Shown here: piece after piece, positions 1-7,057 of the stretch
Layout: every line of letters begins with the position of its first letter
Numbering within the stretch: the stretch's first letter is position 1
From: Candidatus Omnitrophota bacterium
GTDB lineage: Bacteria > Omnitrophota > Gorgyraeia > Zapsychrales > Zapsychraceae
Direction: 5' to 3'
Assembly: GCA_018399915.1 (NCBI GenBank)
Contig: JAGYNW010000049.1
Location: forward strand, 1-11,197
DNA: 11,197 nt
Program-made: the position numbers and the translations under genes
The notes under the pieces: model-generated
Seen by the model: only the letters and a program-made list of their open reading frames with translations
Told to the model about the DNA's origin: nothing
The model's database searches: none

Positions 1-465
1 GAGACGGTCATTGAATGGACCAAGCAGTCTATGCAAAAAGCGCAAAAAAGAAGGCAGGCCTTCATCTCAGGCCGAAACCAACGCATAGAAGATATCAGAA
101 AAGATCTCCAGGAGAACCAGCAGTTAAAACAGCAGGCAGAGGATACGGTACGCGTTCTCAAAAAACAGATTTCAAACGCGACAGCTCCGGAGGTGGATAT
201 GGCTACCCTCACACAGGAGCTTGAAGGTGCGCAAGAAAAAGTCGCCGACTATGCGGACGTGATCAGTGAGAAAAAACAGCAGATAGCAGAAGCGCAAGAG
301 TATCTTGCTGATTATCAGAAAAAGACTCCGGATGTGCAGACTTCAGAGATGTACATTGACCAGGTCATGGTCCCGTTGTTAGAGGCCTTTAAGTCAATGG
401 AGCTGATTGCGACTAAAACGAATGTTTATAACGGGATTTTTGAATTATTAATGTTTTTCAAATAA
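1..465 (+). CDS. Coiled-coil protein, C-terminal part (5' truncated)
   Basis: The reading frame is open from the first base of the window, and the first in-frame ATG (31) has no Shine-Dalgarno site before it. The gene therefore most likely begins outside the window and 154 codons are seen. The visible part is rich in K, Q, E and A with long runs lacking proline. Heptad-like hydrophobic spacing suggests a coiled coil over roughly residues 10-110, interrupted near SNATAPEVD. It ends in a more hydrophobic segment (MVPLLEAFKSMEL to the terminal LLMFFK). No catalytic motif, metal site or transmembrane helix is visible. A small lipoprotein gene begins 38 nt after the stop, so the two may be co-transcribed and both act at the envelope; this is inference. 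I do not recognise the family. Confidence 0.75.
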   Translation, partial: ETVIEWTKQSMQKAQKRRQAFISGRNQRIEDIRKDLQENQQLKQQAEDTVRVLKKQISNATAPEVDMATLTQELEGAQEKVADYADVISEKKQQIAEAQEYLADYQKKTPDVQTSEMYIDQVMVPLLEAFKSMELIATKTNVYNGIFELLMFFK

Positions 466-503
466 ATTTGTAGCTTCTATGATAAAAAAGAGGTTCTAGC
501 AAC

Positions 504-662
504 GTGACTTTATCCGCGAAAAGATGGTGTTTGATCATTGTTTTGATCTGTATGGTTTTTACGGTAAGCGGGTGTGCGTTAATACAACTTCCCTTTACAC
601 TGTTGAATCAGATATTGAATATTGTCAATAAACTGCCGAAACCCCCGCCAGGAGTTTTTTAG
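504..662 (+). CDS. Small lipoprotein, 52 aa, with proline-rich PPPGVF end
   Basis: This is a short GTG-start gene. The purine-rich AAAAAGAGG ends at 493, ten bases before the GTG at 504, and an in-frame TAA at 483-485 excludes earlier starts in practice. The product has a textbook lipoprotein signal: a basic n-region (K6, R7), a hydrophobic stretch of about 12 residues (LIIVLICMVFTV) and the lipobox VSGC with C24 as lipidation site. The residue after Cys is Ala, not Asp, so in a Gram-negative cell outer-membrane sorting would be expected. The mature peptide is only 29 residues: an amphipathic segment around LPFTLLNQILNIVNKL and a C-terminal tail KPPPGVF. Translation, lipobox and stop (TAG 660-662) are read directly; the role is unknown. 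It follows a coiled-coil gene and precedes nfnA by 97 nt. Confidence 0.72.
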   Translation: MTLSAKRWCLIIVLICMVFTVSGCALIQLPFTLLNQILNIVNKLPKPPPGVF

Positions 663-689
663 GGGGCCGGCTTGGTTTCTTGTCAGGAT

Positions 690-718
690 TAGACATTTCC
701 CGGCGTCTGATATAAAAT
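690..718 (+). promoter_or_regulatory. Candidate sigma-70 promoter for nfnA-nfnB-panB
   Basis: TAGACA (690-695, five of six matches to TTGACA) is followed after 17 nt by TAAAAT (713-718, five of six matches to TATAAT). An overlapping TATAAA at 711 gives a shorter 15-nt spacing. Transcription would begin near 725, about 35 nt before the nfnA ATG. An 8-bp all-A/T inverted repeat (714-721 with 729-736) overlaps the -10 and start region. It is too weak to call a terminator. Confidence 0.45.
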
Positions 719-759
719 ATTTTATTTGAATATTTTTGTAATCGAGGACATCTAAACGC

Positions 760-1638
760 ATGTTTGAAATACTAAATAAACAACTCGTGGCGGATAATGT
801 CAAAAGGCTGGATATTTATGCCCCCAATATATCCCAAAAGGTTCGTCCGGGACAGTTTGTCAGTATAGCTCCGGAAGAAGGGGACGAACGAATCCCGTTA
901 TCGGTGGTGGATTCTGACCCGCAAAAGGGAACCATCTCCATCATTTTTCAAGAAGTCGGACAAACGACCGGAAAATTAGGGACATTACCGATCAATGAAT
1001 GCATTTTTTCGATTCTTGGGCCTTTGGGCGTACCCTCACAGATCGAGCGCAGGGGTAATGTCATCTGCATCGCCACAGGTATCGGTATCGCTAAAGTCCT
1101 GCCGATTTGTCGCGCATTGAGGGAGGCAGGCAATAAAGTTATAGGCATTATCGGCGCGCGTAGCAAAAAAGATCTTTTACTGGAGCCGCAGATGCGCTTA
1201 TCTTGTGATAAAATTCATATTGCCACAGAGGATGGCTCCCATGAGCAAAAAGGGTTAGCTACGGATATTTTTGAAAAAGTTCTGGCAGATAAAAAGATCC
1301 ATTTTGTCTATGCTGTTGGTTCTGTGGATATGATGAAAATGGTTTGTGCCTTGACCCGCAAGTCCAGGATCAAAACCGTTGTTCAGCTTAATCCTATTAT
1401 GGTGGATTGCATGGGTATGTGCGGTTCGTGCCGTGTCAAGGTCGCAGGGGAGATGGTCTTTGCCTGTACTGACGGGCCGGAATTCGACGGGCATAAGGTG
1501 GATTTTGAAAATTTCAAAAAAAGAAAAAAAGCTATTGAGGAGTGCGATGAATGCCACAACCAAAAGTTGCCACTCAGATCCCGGAAAAAAGGATCGGGAA
1601 TTTTAACGAAGTTGTTCTCGGGTTTTCTAAAAGAATAA
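760..1638 (+). CDS. nfnA: NfnA/SudB-type FAD- and [2Fe-2S]-containing NAD(P)H oxidoreductase subunit
   Basis: This is the small flavoprotein subunit of an NADH-dependent reduced ferredoxin:NADP+ oxidoreductase or sulfide dehydrogenase, from the ferredoxin-NADP+ reductase superfamily. It is cytoplasmic. An N-terminal FAD-binding barrel carries RIPLS (44-48) and LGPLG (86-90). The nucleotide-binding domain begins with VICIATGIGIA (101-111); most relatives have a Gly-rich GGGVG here. A C-terminal [2Fe-2S] segment has D216, C221, C224 and C236 (MVDCMGMCGSCRV ... FACTDGPEFDGH). In the characterised NfnA the cluster is held by three Cys and one Asp, which matches; C217 is an extra Cys. The start has GAGGA at 744-748, 11 nt upstream. 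The family normally ends shortly after the DGPEFDGHxVDF motif; here a basic 28-residue tail runs on in a region that also encodes the start of nfnB. Nfn versus sulfide dehydrogenase cannot be decided from sequence. Confidence 0.9.
   Translation: MFEILNKQLVADNVKRLDIYAPNISQKVRPGQFVSIAPEEGDERIPLSVVDSDPQKGTISIIFQEVGQTTGKLGTLPINECIFSILGPLGVPSQIERRGNVICIATGIGIAKVLPICRALREAGNKVIGIIGARSKKDLLLEPQMRLSCDKIHIATEDGSHEQKGLATDIFEKVLADKKIHFVYAVGSVDMMKMVCALTRKSRIKTVVQLNPIMVDCMGMCGSCRVKVAGEMVFACTDGPEFDGHKVDFENFKKRKKAIEECDECHNQKLPLRSRKKGSGILTKLFSGFLKE
1537..1542 (+). promoter_or_regulatory. Ribosome binding site of nfnB, inside nfnA
   Basis: GAGGAG lies 8 nt before the ATG at 1551. It fixes that ATG as the nfnB start despite the long overlap with nfnA. 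Because the site is inside the nfnA coding sequence, ribosomes translating nfnA would pass over and expose it, which suggests translational coupling of the two subunits. Confidence 0.7.
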
Positions 1639-2912
1639 GCGCGGAGGAGGCAAGGCGATGTCCTCAGTGCGCGGAACCCGGATGCATTGAAGGGTGTCCT
1701 TTGCATATCGATATCCCCGCGTTTATCCGTCTTTTGCGGGAAGGCAAGCTCACAGCTGCCTATCAAAAGATTAAAGAAAAGAACGTGTTGCCCTCTATCT
1801 GCGGTCGTATTTGTACGGCCAAATGTGAAGTCAACTGTGTATTGAACAGTGAAAAAGCGCCTATCGCCATCCGGGCTTTGGAAGGTTATGTATCTGATTT
1901 CGGCCGATCGAAATTTTTTAAAAAAACCCCGCAGGATTTGACAGGCAAGCAAGTCGCTATTGTCGGAGCGGGTCCCGCGGGATTGGCAGCTGCTGCGGAG
2001 CTGGCCCGGAAAGGTTACCGGCCGACTATTTTTGAGGCGCTCAATAAGCCGGGCGGGGTGCTTCGTTATGGAGTCCCGGATTTTCGTGTTTCCAAAAAAG
2101 TTTTAGATGCGGAGATCAACGAGATCCAGGCCCTGGGTATTGAGATCATTACTAATTTTTATGTGGGCCAGACCGCAACCATTGAGGACCTCTTTGAACG
2201 GGGTTTTGCCGCTGTTCTTTTAACCTCGGGAGCGGGTATCCCCCGGCTTTTGGATATCCCGGGAATCAATTGCGGTGGCGTTTATTATGGAGAAGAATTC
2301 TTGATGCGGGTGAATCTGATGAAGGGCGGTATCTTCTCACGGTATATCCCCACATTTCATATCGGCAATAAGGTGGCGGTCGTGGGGTCGGGAAATACAG
2401 CTTTGGATTGTGCCAGGTCGGCGGTCCGTTTCGGTAAAGATGTCACTTTGATCTTTCGCCGGACAGAGGATGAGATGCGGGTCAGGTCTCAAGAGAGGGA
2501 ATATGGCAAGGAGGAAGGTGTTACTCTTGAACCATTGGTCCGTCCGGTTGAAGTTTTGGCGAACAAGGAGAATATGGTCAAAGGTTTGAAATGCATCCGG
2601 ATGGATTATGCGGACACAAAAGGCAATGGCAGGTGGGAGATCATGCCGGTTCCTCATTCAGAATTTATCCTTGAGGTGGATACGGTGATCATTGCCATCG
2701 GGCATCAGCCTAATTCTTATATTGTTAAAAGCATGAAAGAGCTCAAGTTAAATTCCGATAAAACCTTATCTGTTGATGAGAAGACCTTGATGACTTCGAG
2801 TAAAGGGGTTTTTGCCGCGGGCAATGTTGTCACCAGCGCGGGGCCGGTCATTGACGCGATTGTGGGCGGGAAAAAGGTTGCGCAAAATATTGATGAATAT
2901 TTAAAGGGATAA
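1551..2912 (+). CDS. nfnB: NfnB/SudA-type (GltD-like) NADPH-dependent iron-sulfur flavoprotein subunit
   Basis: This is the large partner of the preceding gene, related to the small subunit of glutamate synthase and to dihydropyrimidine dehydrogenase. At 453 aa it is a normal length. The N-terminal iron-sulfur domain has two Cys groups: C37, C40, C45, C49 (RCPQCAEPGCIEGCP) and C84, C88, C92, C96. The FAD-binding Rossmann fold starts at GAGPAG (139-144), with PGGVLRYGVPDFRV near 167-180. An NADPH-binding fold follows at VGSGNTA (279-285), with the basic IFRRTEDEM after it. The conserved C-terminal FAD motif reads GVFAAGN (419-425), where relatives have Asp as the last residue. With NfnA it can bifurcate electrons between NAD+ and ferredoxin using NADPH, or act as a sulfide dehydrogenase. 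Conserved residues RIGNFNEVVLGF (14-25) lie within the overlap, which supports the 1551 start. No glutamate synthase large subunit is nearby, so a GltD role is less likely. Confidence 0.9.
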   Translation: MPQPKVATQIPEKRIGNFNEVVLGFSKRISAEEARRCPQCAEPGCIEGCPLHIDIPAFIRLLREGKLTAAYQKIKEKNVLPSICGRICTAKCEVNCVLNSEKAPIAIRALEGYVSDFGRSKFFKKTPQDLTGKQVAIVGAGPAGLAAAAELARKGYRPTIFEALNKPGGVLRYGVPDFRVSKKVLDAEINEIQALGIEIITNFYVGQTATIEDLFERGFAAVLLTSGAGIPRLLDIPGINCGGVYYGEEFLMRVNLMKGGIFSRYIPTFHIGNKVAVVGSGNTALDCARSAVRFGKDVTLIFRRTEDEMRVRSQEREYGKEEGVTLEPLVRPVEVLANKENMVKGLKCIRMDYADTKGNGRWEIMPVPHSEFILEVDTVIIAIGHQPNSYIVKSMKELKLNSDKTLSVDEKTLMTSSKGVFAAGNVVTSAGPVIDAIVGGKKVAQNIDEYLKG

Positions 2913-2915
2913 AAA

Positions 2916-3779
2916 ATGATGCGAAACGCAATTAAAGATATTCAGGATAAAAAAGACCATGGCCAAAAAATAACAATGTTGACGGCTTATGATTACCAGA
3001 TCGCTTCTTTAGCCGATGATTCAGGCATAGATATGATACTTGTCGGAGATTCTTTGGCAAATGTTGTTATGGGACTTGATTCAACAAAAGAGGTCGGCAT
3101 GGAGGAAATGTTGCACCATGCCAGGGCCGTGACCAGGGCTGTCAAAAAGGCGATGGTCGTGGCGGATATGCCCTTTGGGGCATATCAAACAAATACCGGG
3201 CAGGCCGCGACGCAGGCAAAACGGTTTATTCATGAGGCGGGATGTGACGCGGTTAAGATCGAATGGTTTGATGATTGTCTTGCGGTCCTTGCGGCAATCA
3301 TTAAAGAAGGTATCCCGGTTATGGGGCATGTGGGATTGACCCCACAGACCGTAGAGGATCTTGGCGGGTACAAGGTCCAGGGCCGCGAACAGGAATCGGC
3401 CGAAAAGATCATTGAACAAGCCCGCAGTCTGGAATATAACGGATGCTTTAGTCTTGTTTTGGAATGTATCCCTCAAGAATTAGGAGAGATAATAACAAAC
3501 ATTTTACACATCCCCACCATTAGTTGTGGCGCCGGTGTTTTCTGCGACGGGCAAGTGTTGGTCACTAATGATATGTTAGGCCTGACGATCCGCCACACGC
3601 CCAAGTTTGTCAAGCCCTACGCGGATCTCAAAGACCGGATAATGGAGGGCATGCTTGCCTATCGCAAGGAAGTCGAGGCAGGCTTGTTCCCGGATGATGC
3701 GCATAGTTATCATCTGGAGCCGCAGGTGAAAGAACGACTGAGAGAGAAATACCCAAACGATAAAGGCCGTCTTGTTTAA
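2916..3779 (+). CDS. panB: 3-methyl-2-oxobutanoate hydroxymethyltransferase (ketopantoate hydroxymethyltransferase)
   Basis: PanB transfers a hydroxymethyl group from 5,10-methylenetetrahydrofolate to 2-oxoisovalerate to give ketopantoate, the first committed step of pantothenate and CoA synthesis. At 287 aa it is slightly longer than usual. The metal ligands D45 (LVGDSL), D84 (ADMPFG) and E116 (VKIEW) are present, as is the catalytic Glu E183 (VLECIP). Signatures LTAYDY, GHVGLTPQ and CDGQVLV are intact. The usual IGAG loop reads SCGAG (203-207), a small deviation. The start follows the nfnB stop by 3 nt, with AAAGGGA at 2903-2909; ATG at 2916 or 2919 are both possible. Close packing puts it in one transcript with nfnAB. 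The rest of the pathway (panE, panC, panD) is not in view. PanE uses NADPH, so coupling to an NADPH-linked flavoprotein is sensible but inferred. Confidence 0.95.
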   Translation: MMRNAIKDIQDKKDHGQKITMLTAYDYQIASLADDSGIDMILVGDSLANVVMGLDSTKEVGMEEMLHHARAVTRAVKKAMVVADMPFGAYQTNTGQAATQAKRFIHEAGCDAVKIEWFDDCLAVLAAIIKEGIPVMGHVGLTPQTVEDLGGYKVQGREQESAEKIIEQARSLEYNGCFSLVLECIPQELGEIITNILHIPTISCGAGVFCDGQVLVTNDMLGLTIRHTPKFVKPYADLKDRIMEGMLAYRKEVEAGLFPDDAHSYHLEPQVKERLREKYPNDKGRLV

Positions 3780-3801
3780 TCTTGAAAGTTAGAGTTGACC
3801 T

Positions 3802-4158
3802 ATGAAAAAATGTCCTTTTTGCGCGGAATTGATACAGGACGAAGCAATCAAATGCCGTTATTGTTCGGAATTCCTTGATGGCCGAAAGTCTGAGGGGAGA
3901 AAAAGTGCATCCCCTTCTGTCCCGAGTAAGCCTCAGGAACGGGTTAAGTGGTTTCACTCTCCCGCAGGATTGATATTCGCCATTTGCACAATGGGGCCGT
4001 TCGCCTTACCGTTAGTATGGACCCATCCACGGTATTCCCATCAAAAAAAAGTTATCCTTACGATCATTGTGACCATCCTGACGATCTTGGCGATTATTCT
4101 CATTTATTATTTTGTTTGCAAGATCATTGATTTCTATAAAGTGATCGCGACTTTTTAA
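3802..4158 (+). CDS. Zinc-ribbon membrane protein, 118 aa
   Basis: The N-terminus is a compact treble-clef/zinc-ribbon: CPFC (C4, C7) and CRYC (C18, C21), separated by ELIQDEAIK, a very common short zinc-ribbon arrangement. A polar, Ser/Lys/Pro-rich linker (26-50) follows. Two hydrophobic segments come next, about 53-73 (containing GPFALPLVW) and about 84-107 (strongly Ile/Leu rich), joined by a short HPRYSHQKK loop. No signal peptide precedes the ribbon, so the metal domain is expected in the cytoplasm with the protein anchored by a helical hairpin. The start has only a weak upstream purine stretch (AGAG at 3791-3794), but the ribbon starts at codon 4, leaving no alternative. The gene begins 22 nt after panB. 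Proteins of this build are widespread and mostly uncharacterised; I infer no specific role. Confidence 0.8.
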   Translation: MKKCPFCAELIQDEAIKCRYCSEFLDGRKSEGRKSASPSVPSKPQERVKWFHSPAGLIFAICTMGPFALPLVWTHPRYSHQKKVILTIIVTILTILAIILIYYFVCKIIDFYKVIATF

Positions 4159-4162
4159 TAAA

Positions 4163-4182
4163 GCAAGAGAGGCTCTCCTTGC
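4163..4182 (+). other. Small hairpin between zinc-ribbon and radical SAM genes
   Basis: GCAAG (4163-4167) pairs with CTTGC (4178-4182). AGA/TCT continue the stem after a bulged C at 4177, giving 8 bp around a 3-nt loop. No T-run follows, so it is not a convincing intrinsic terminator. It may be a weak transcript-end or stability element, or chance. Confidence 0.25.
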
Positions 4183-4216
4183 CAGTTCTCATTATTTCAA
4201 TAAAAGGTTTGAACTT

Positions 4217-5623
4217 ATGAGAGTTATTTTTTTGAATTTGCCATATCATCGTCCGATCGTCCGCAGATATACTTGCACATATTATTCCGAGACGTTTTTG
4301 TTGCCGCCCTTGGAGTTGATGTCACTATCCGCTATCGCGAAGCAGGAAGGTGGAGAATCGGTCATCATCGACGCGGTGGCGGACAGATTATCGTTGCGTC
4401 AAACGATACAAAGACTGGCTAAGGCTTCGGGGGATTGTCTGGTGAGTCTGCTGGGGATTGAAACCTTTGCCGAAGATGTGGCTTGCCTGAAAGATATTAA
4501 GACCGCTTTTCCGGATATCCCGATCATTTGTTTAGGATATTATCCCACGATATTTGCCCATAAGATCCTGAAGCATGCTGCCTTTATCAGTGGCATCATT
4601 AAGGGTGAACCGGAAGGCCCTTTTCGTCAAATGTATCAAAAGATGGAGGACCGTAAGATTTTTGCTCCAGGCAATCAGAGCCCTTTCCCGGAACGGATTT
4701 TTCCAATAGCCGAGGAATGCAGCCGGATCGAAGAGTTGGACCGGTTGCCCTTTCCGGATAGGACAGGCCTTCCGGCACAAGCCTATCACGAATTTTTATG
4801 TCCGCGTCCGTTCACAACCCTGCTGACCGCCCGTGGCTGTCCGCAAGGCTGTGATTTTTGTATCCCGACCTATGGTCGGCGGTATTTTTCCCGTTCTGTT
4901 GAGAATGTTGTGTCAGAGATCAAACAGGTGCTTTCGCAGCAAGACATCCGGATGATCCGTTTTATGGATGATGATTTTTGTTCGGATAAGGCCTGGATTA
5001 TTAAGTTCTGTGAAATGATCGTAGCTCAAGAGATATCTTTTGAGTGGAGTTGCTTGAGCCGTTGCGATCACTTGCATAAAGAGCTTTTGCAATGGATGAG
5101 GAAAGCCGGATGCCGGCGGATCTATTTAGGCATAGAGACTTTTTCTCAACGATTGTTAAAGGAGTTCGGTAAAAGGACAGACCTTAAGGACCTGTCGGAA
5201 ATTATTTCTGTAATGCATTCTTTAGGAATAGAGTGCGTGGGTTTTTTCTTGATCGGCGGTTCCCAGACCGAAAAAGAACTAAAAGAAGATATTGTCAACG
5301 CGATCCGATGTGATCTGGACCACATTATTGTCAGCCAGTTAACGCTTTATCCCGGCACTAAACTTTTTGATAGGGACCAGGGCTTCTGGCGGTTTTCTTT
5401 ATTTCCGTATGAATTGGAGCTTAAGGACCCGCAGGTGGCATCAAAATTGATTCGTTGGGAAAAAACGTTTTATCGGTCTTTTTATCTGCGTTTTGGTTAT
5501 TTACGGAAAGCGGTCCGGCGTTTTTTGCTTTATCCCTATGATCATATAAAAGGATTGTTGGTGTTGATAAGATATCTTTGGGCTATCAACGTGGCAAAAG
5601 GTAAGCGAAGGGACATGCTTTAA
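4217..5623 (+). CDS. Radical SAM enzyme with degenerate B12-binding-like N-terminal domain
   Basis: The layout (468 aa) matches the large BchE-like family: an N-terminal Rossmann-type domain (about 1-150), a radical SAM core (about 195-385) and a basic, aromatic C-terminal tail. The [4Fe-4S] site is RGCPQGCDFC with C208, C212 and C215, the canonical C-x3-C-x2-C. The core also shows MRFMDDDF-like strand 248-254, GIETFSQRLL (305-314, the usual GxES region) and FLIGG (344-348). The cobalamin-anchoring DxHxxG is not seen, and the common GGxHPT reads LGYYPT (106-111), so cobalamin binding is doubtful. The tail (about 412-460) is rich in R, F, Y and L and could sit on a membrane. The start has AAAGG at 4203-4207, 9 nt upstream. 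Relatives act in tetrapyrrole, hopanoid, lipid or peptide modification; the substrate here cannot be told, and the neighbours do not help. Confidence 0.87.
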   Translation: MRVIFLNLPYHRPIVRRYTCTYYSETFLLPPLELMSLSAIAKQEGGESVIIDAVADRLSLRQTIQRLAKASGDCLVSLLGIETFAEDVACLKDIKTAFPDIPIICLGYYPTIFAHKILKHAAFISGIIKGEPEGPFRQMYQKMEDRKIFAPGNQSPFPERIFPIAEECSRIEELDRLPFPDRTGLPAQAYHEFLCPRPFTTLLTARGCPQGCDFCIPTYGRRYFSRSVENVVSEIKQVLSQQDIRMIRFMDDDFCSDKAWIIKFCEMIVAQEISFEWSCLSRCDHLHKELLQWMRKAGCRRIYLGIETFSQRLLKEFGKRTDLKDLSEIISVMHSLGIECVGFFLIGGSQTEKELKEDIVNAIRCDLDHIIVSQLTLYPGTKLFDRDQGFWRFSLFPYELELKDPQVASKLIRWEKTFYRSFYLRFGYLRKAVRRFLLYPYDHIKGLLVLIRYLWAINVAKGKRRDML

Positions 5624-5711
5624 TTTTCATATACCATTCTGCGGAGGTTCCTTTTACGATCGCAATTTTAGCGCAAAGGCGGAAAAAGGTGTTTGATTGA
5701 ATATATTCTGC

Positions 5712-5740
5712 TTGCATTTTATCTTATTTTTATATATTAT
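5712..5740 (+). promoter_or_regulatory. Possible promoter just before glyQS
   Basis: TATTAT (5735-5740, five of six matches to the -10 consensus) lies 17 nt after TTGCAT (5712-5717, only three of six for -35). Transcription would begin near 5747, leaving a leader of about 20 nt before ATG 5768 and almost none before the ATGs at 5750 and 5753. The AT-rich stretch is otherwise unexplained, because the long hydrophobic peptide it would encode does not fit the enzyme. Confidence 0.3.
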
Positions 5741-5767
5741 AGCTTTTTCATGATGAAAGAAAAATTA

Positions 5768-7057
5768 ATGGAAAAAATTGTAGCGCTTTGTAAACGACGA
5801 GGATTTATTTATCCATCTTCGGAAATTTATGGGGGATTGGCGAATTCCTGGGATTATGGGCCTTATGGAGTCGAGCTCAAGAATAATGTCAAGTCTGCCT
5901 GGTGGAAGGCCAATGTTCACAACCGTGAGGATATGGTCGGTCTCGACGCGGGGATTATCATGCATCCCAGGACATGGGATGCTTCCGGCCATACGCAGAA
6001 TTTTAATGATATTTTGGTCGATTGCAAAAAATGTAAAGCCCGCCTGCGCGAAGATCATATCCATGGCAAGTGTCCGAAATGCGGCTCCAAAGAATTCACG
6101 GAAGGCCGGGCCTTCAATTTGATGTTAGCGACTCACTTGGGCGCCATGGCGGATACGAGTTCAAAAACCTATTTCCGTCCGGAAACGGCTCAGGGGATTT
6201 TTGTGAATTTCAAAAATGTTATTGATTCGACAAGCCGTAAATTGCCTTTCGGTATCGCGCAAATAGGAAAATCTTTCCGCAATGAGATTACTGCAGGAAA
6301 TTTTACCTTCCGCTCCAGGGAATTCGAGCAAATGGAAATCGAGTATTTTACCAAAGCCGAAGATGCGGACCGTTGTTATCAGCAGTGGATCGAGACCCGG
6401 TTTCAATGGTATATTGATCTCGGGATAAAAGAAGCCAATTTACGGATTCGTCCGCACGCTGAAGATGAGCTCGCGCATTATGCCAAAGGGTGTAGCGATG
6501 TCGAGTATGCTTTTCCTTTTGGCTGGTCTGAATTGGAGGGCATTGCCAACCGAACAGATTATGATTTGAAGCAACACGCGGAATTTTCCGGTGTGGATTT
6601 GCGGTATCAGGATAAGGTGACTAATGAAAGGTTTTATCCTTATGTGGTTGAACCCTCTGGGGGCGTTGACCGGGCGACATTGGCGTTTCTCGTTGATGCC
6701 TATCATGAAGAAGAGGTGAACGGTAAAATACGAACGGTCTTACGCCTTAACAAGAAATTAGCTCCTGTCAAAGTGGCGATATTGCCATTGTTGAAAAAGA
6801 ACAGTGATATTGTTACAATGGCCAAAAACATCAAAAAGGATATCCAGAAAGATTTTGTTTGTGTCTACGATGACACGGCGGCTATCGGCAAACTTTACCG
6901 GCGCCAGGACGAGGTCGGGACATTTTATTGTTTAACGGTAGATGTGGATTCTCTCGGGGATAAACAAGTCACTATCAGGGACAGGGATTCCATGCAGCAG
7001 GAGCGGATCCCGATGGATCGGGTAAAAGAATTTTTAAATACAAATTTAAGAAACTAA
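5768..7057 (+). CDS. glyQS: Glycyl-tRNA synthetase, single-chain (alpha2) type
   Basis: This enzyme charges tRNA-Gly with glycine in the cytoplasm; it is the class II homodimeric form rather than the alpha2beta2 form. The start of homology is MEKIVALCKRRGFIYPSSEI, so I place the start at ATG 5768 (429 aa). ATG 5753 or 5750 would add five or six residues. A longer frame back to TTG 5693 would add a hydrophobic segment foreign to the family. GGLANSWDYGPYGVELKNN is the family signature. A zinc ribbon is present (C86, C89, C102, C105), followed by motif 2 with FRNE (170-173). Motif 3 is GGVDRATLAFL (298-308), and a C-terminal anticodon-binding domain covers about 335-425. Only weak purine enrichment (GAAAG 5755-5759) precedes 5768. 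No T-box leader is seen. ppdK follows after 35 nt, so the two are probably co-transcribed. Confidence 0.93.
   Translation: MEKIVALCKRRGFIYPSSEIYGGLANSWDYGPYGVELKNNVKSAWWKANVHNREDMVGLDAGIIMHPRTWDASGHTQNFNDILVDCKKCKARLREDHIHGKCPKCGSKEFTEGRAFNLMLATHLGAMADTSSKTYFRPETAQGIFVNFKNVIDSTSRKLPFGIAQIGKSFRNEITAGNFTFRSREFEQMEIEYFTKAEDADRCYQQWIETRFQWYIDLGIKEANLRIRPHAEDELAHYAKGCSDVEYAFPFGWSELEGIANRTDYDLKQHAEFSGVDLRYQDKVTNERFYPYVVEPSGGVDRATLAFLVDAYHEEEVNGKIRTVLRLNKKLAPVKVAILPLLKKNSDIVTMAKNIKKDIQKDFVCVYDDTAAIGKLYRRQDEVGTFYCLTVDVDSLGDKQVTIRDRDSMQQERIPMDRVKEFLNTNLRN

Noticed and set aside
1513..1538. Two A7 runs near the end of nfnA followed by an SD-like GAGGAG, resembling a -1 programmed frameshift site that would fuse NfnA to NfnB.
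   Set aside because: nfnB is indeed in the -1 frame, but that frame has a TGA at 1536-1538 before the nfnB start, so a -1 shift would truncate rather than fuse. Independent initiation at 1551 is better supported.
1383..1952. Long minus-strand open frame opposite nfnA/nfnB.
   Set aside because: It lies antisense to two strongly conserved genes, shows no recognisable motif and has no plausible ribosome site; it is a shadow of the real coding frames.
5624..5767. Possible T-box leader upstream of glycyl-tRNA synthetase.
   Set aside because: No T-box consensus (GGTGGnACCGCG) or antiterminator/terminator pair is visible. The only weak stems (CCTTTT 5650-5655 with AAAAGG 5684-5689) are short.
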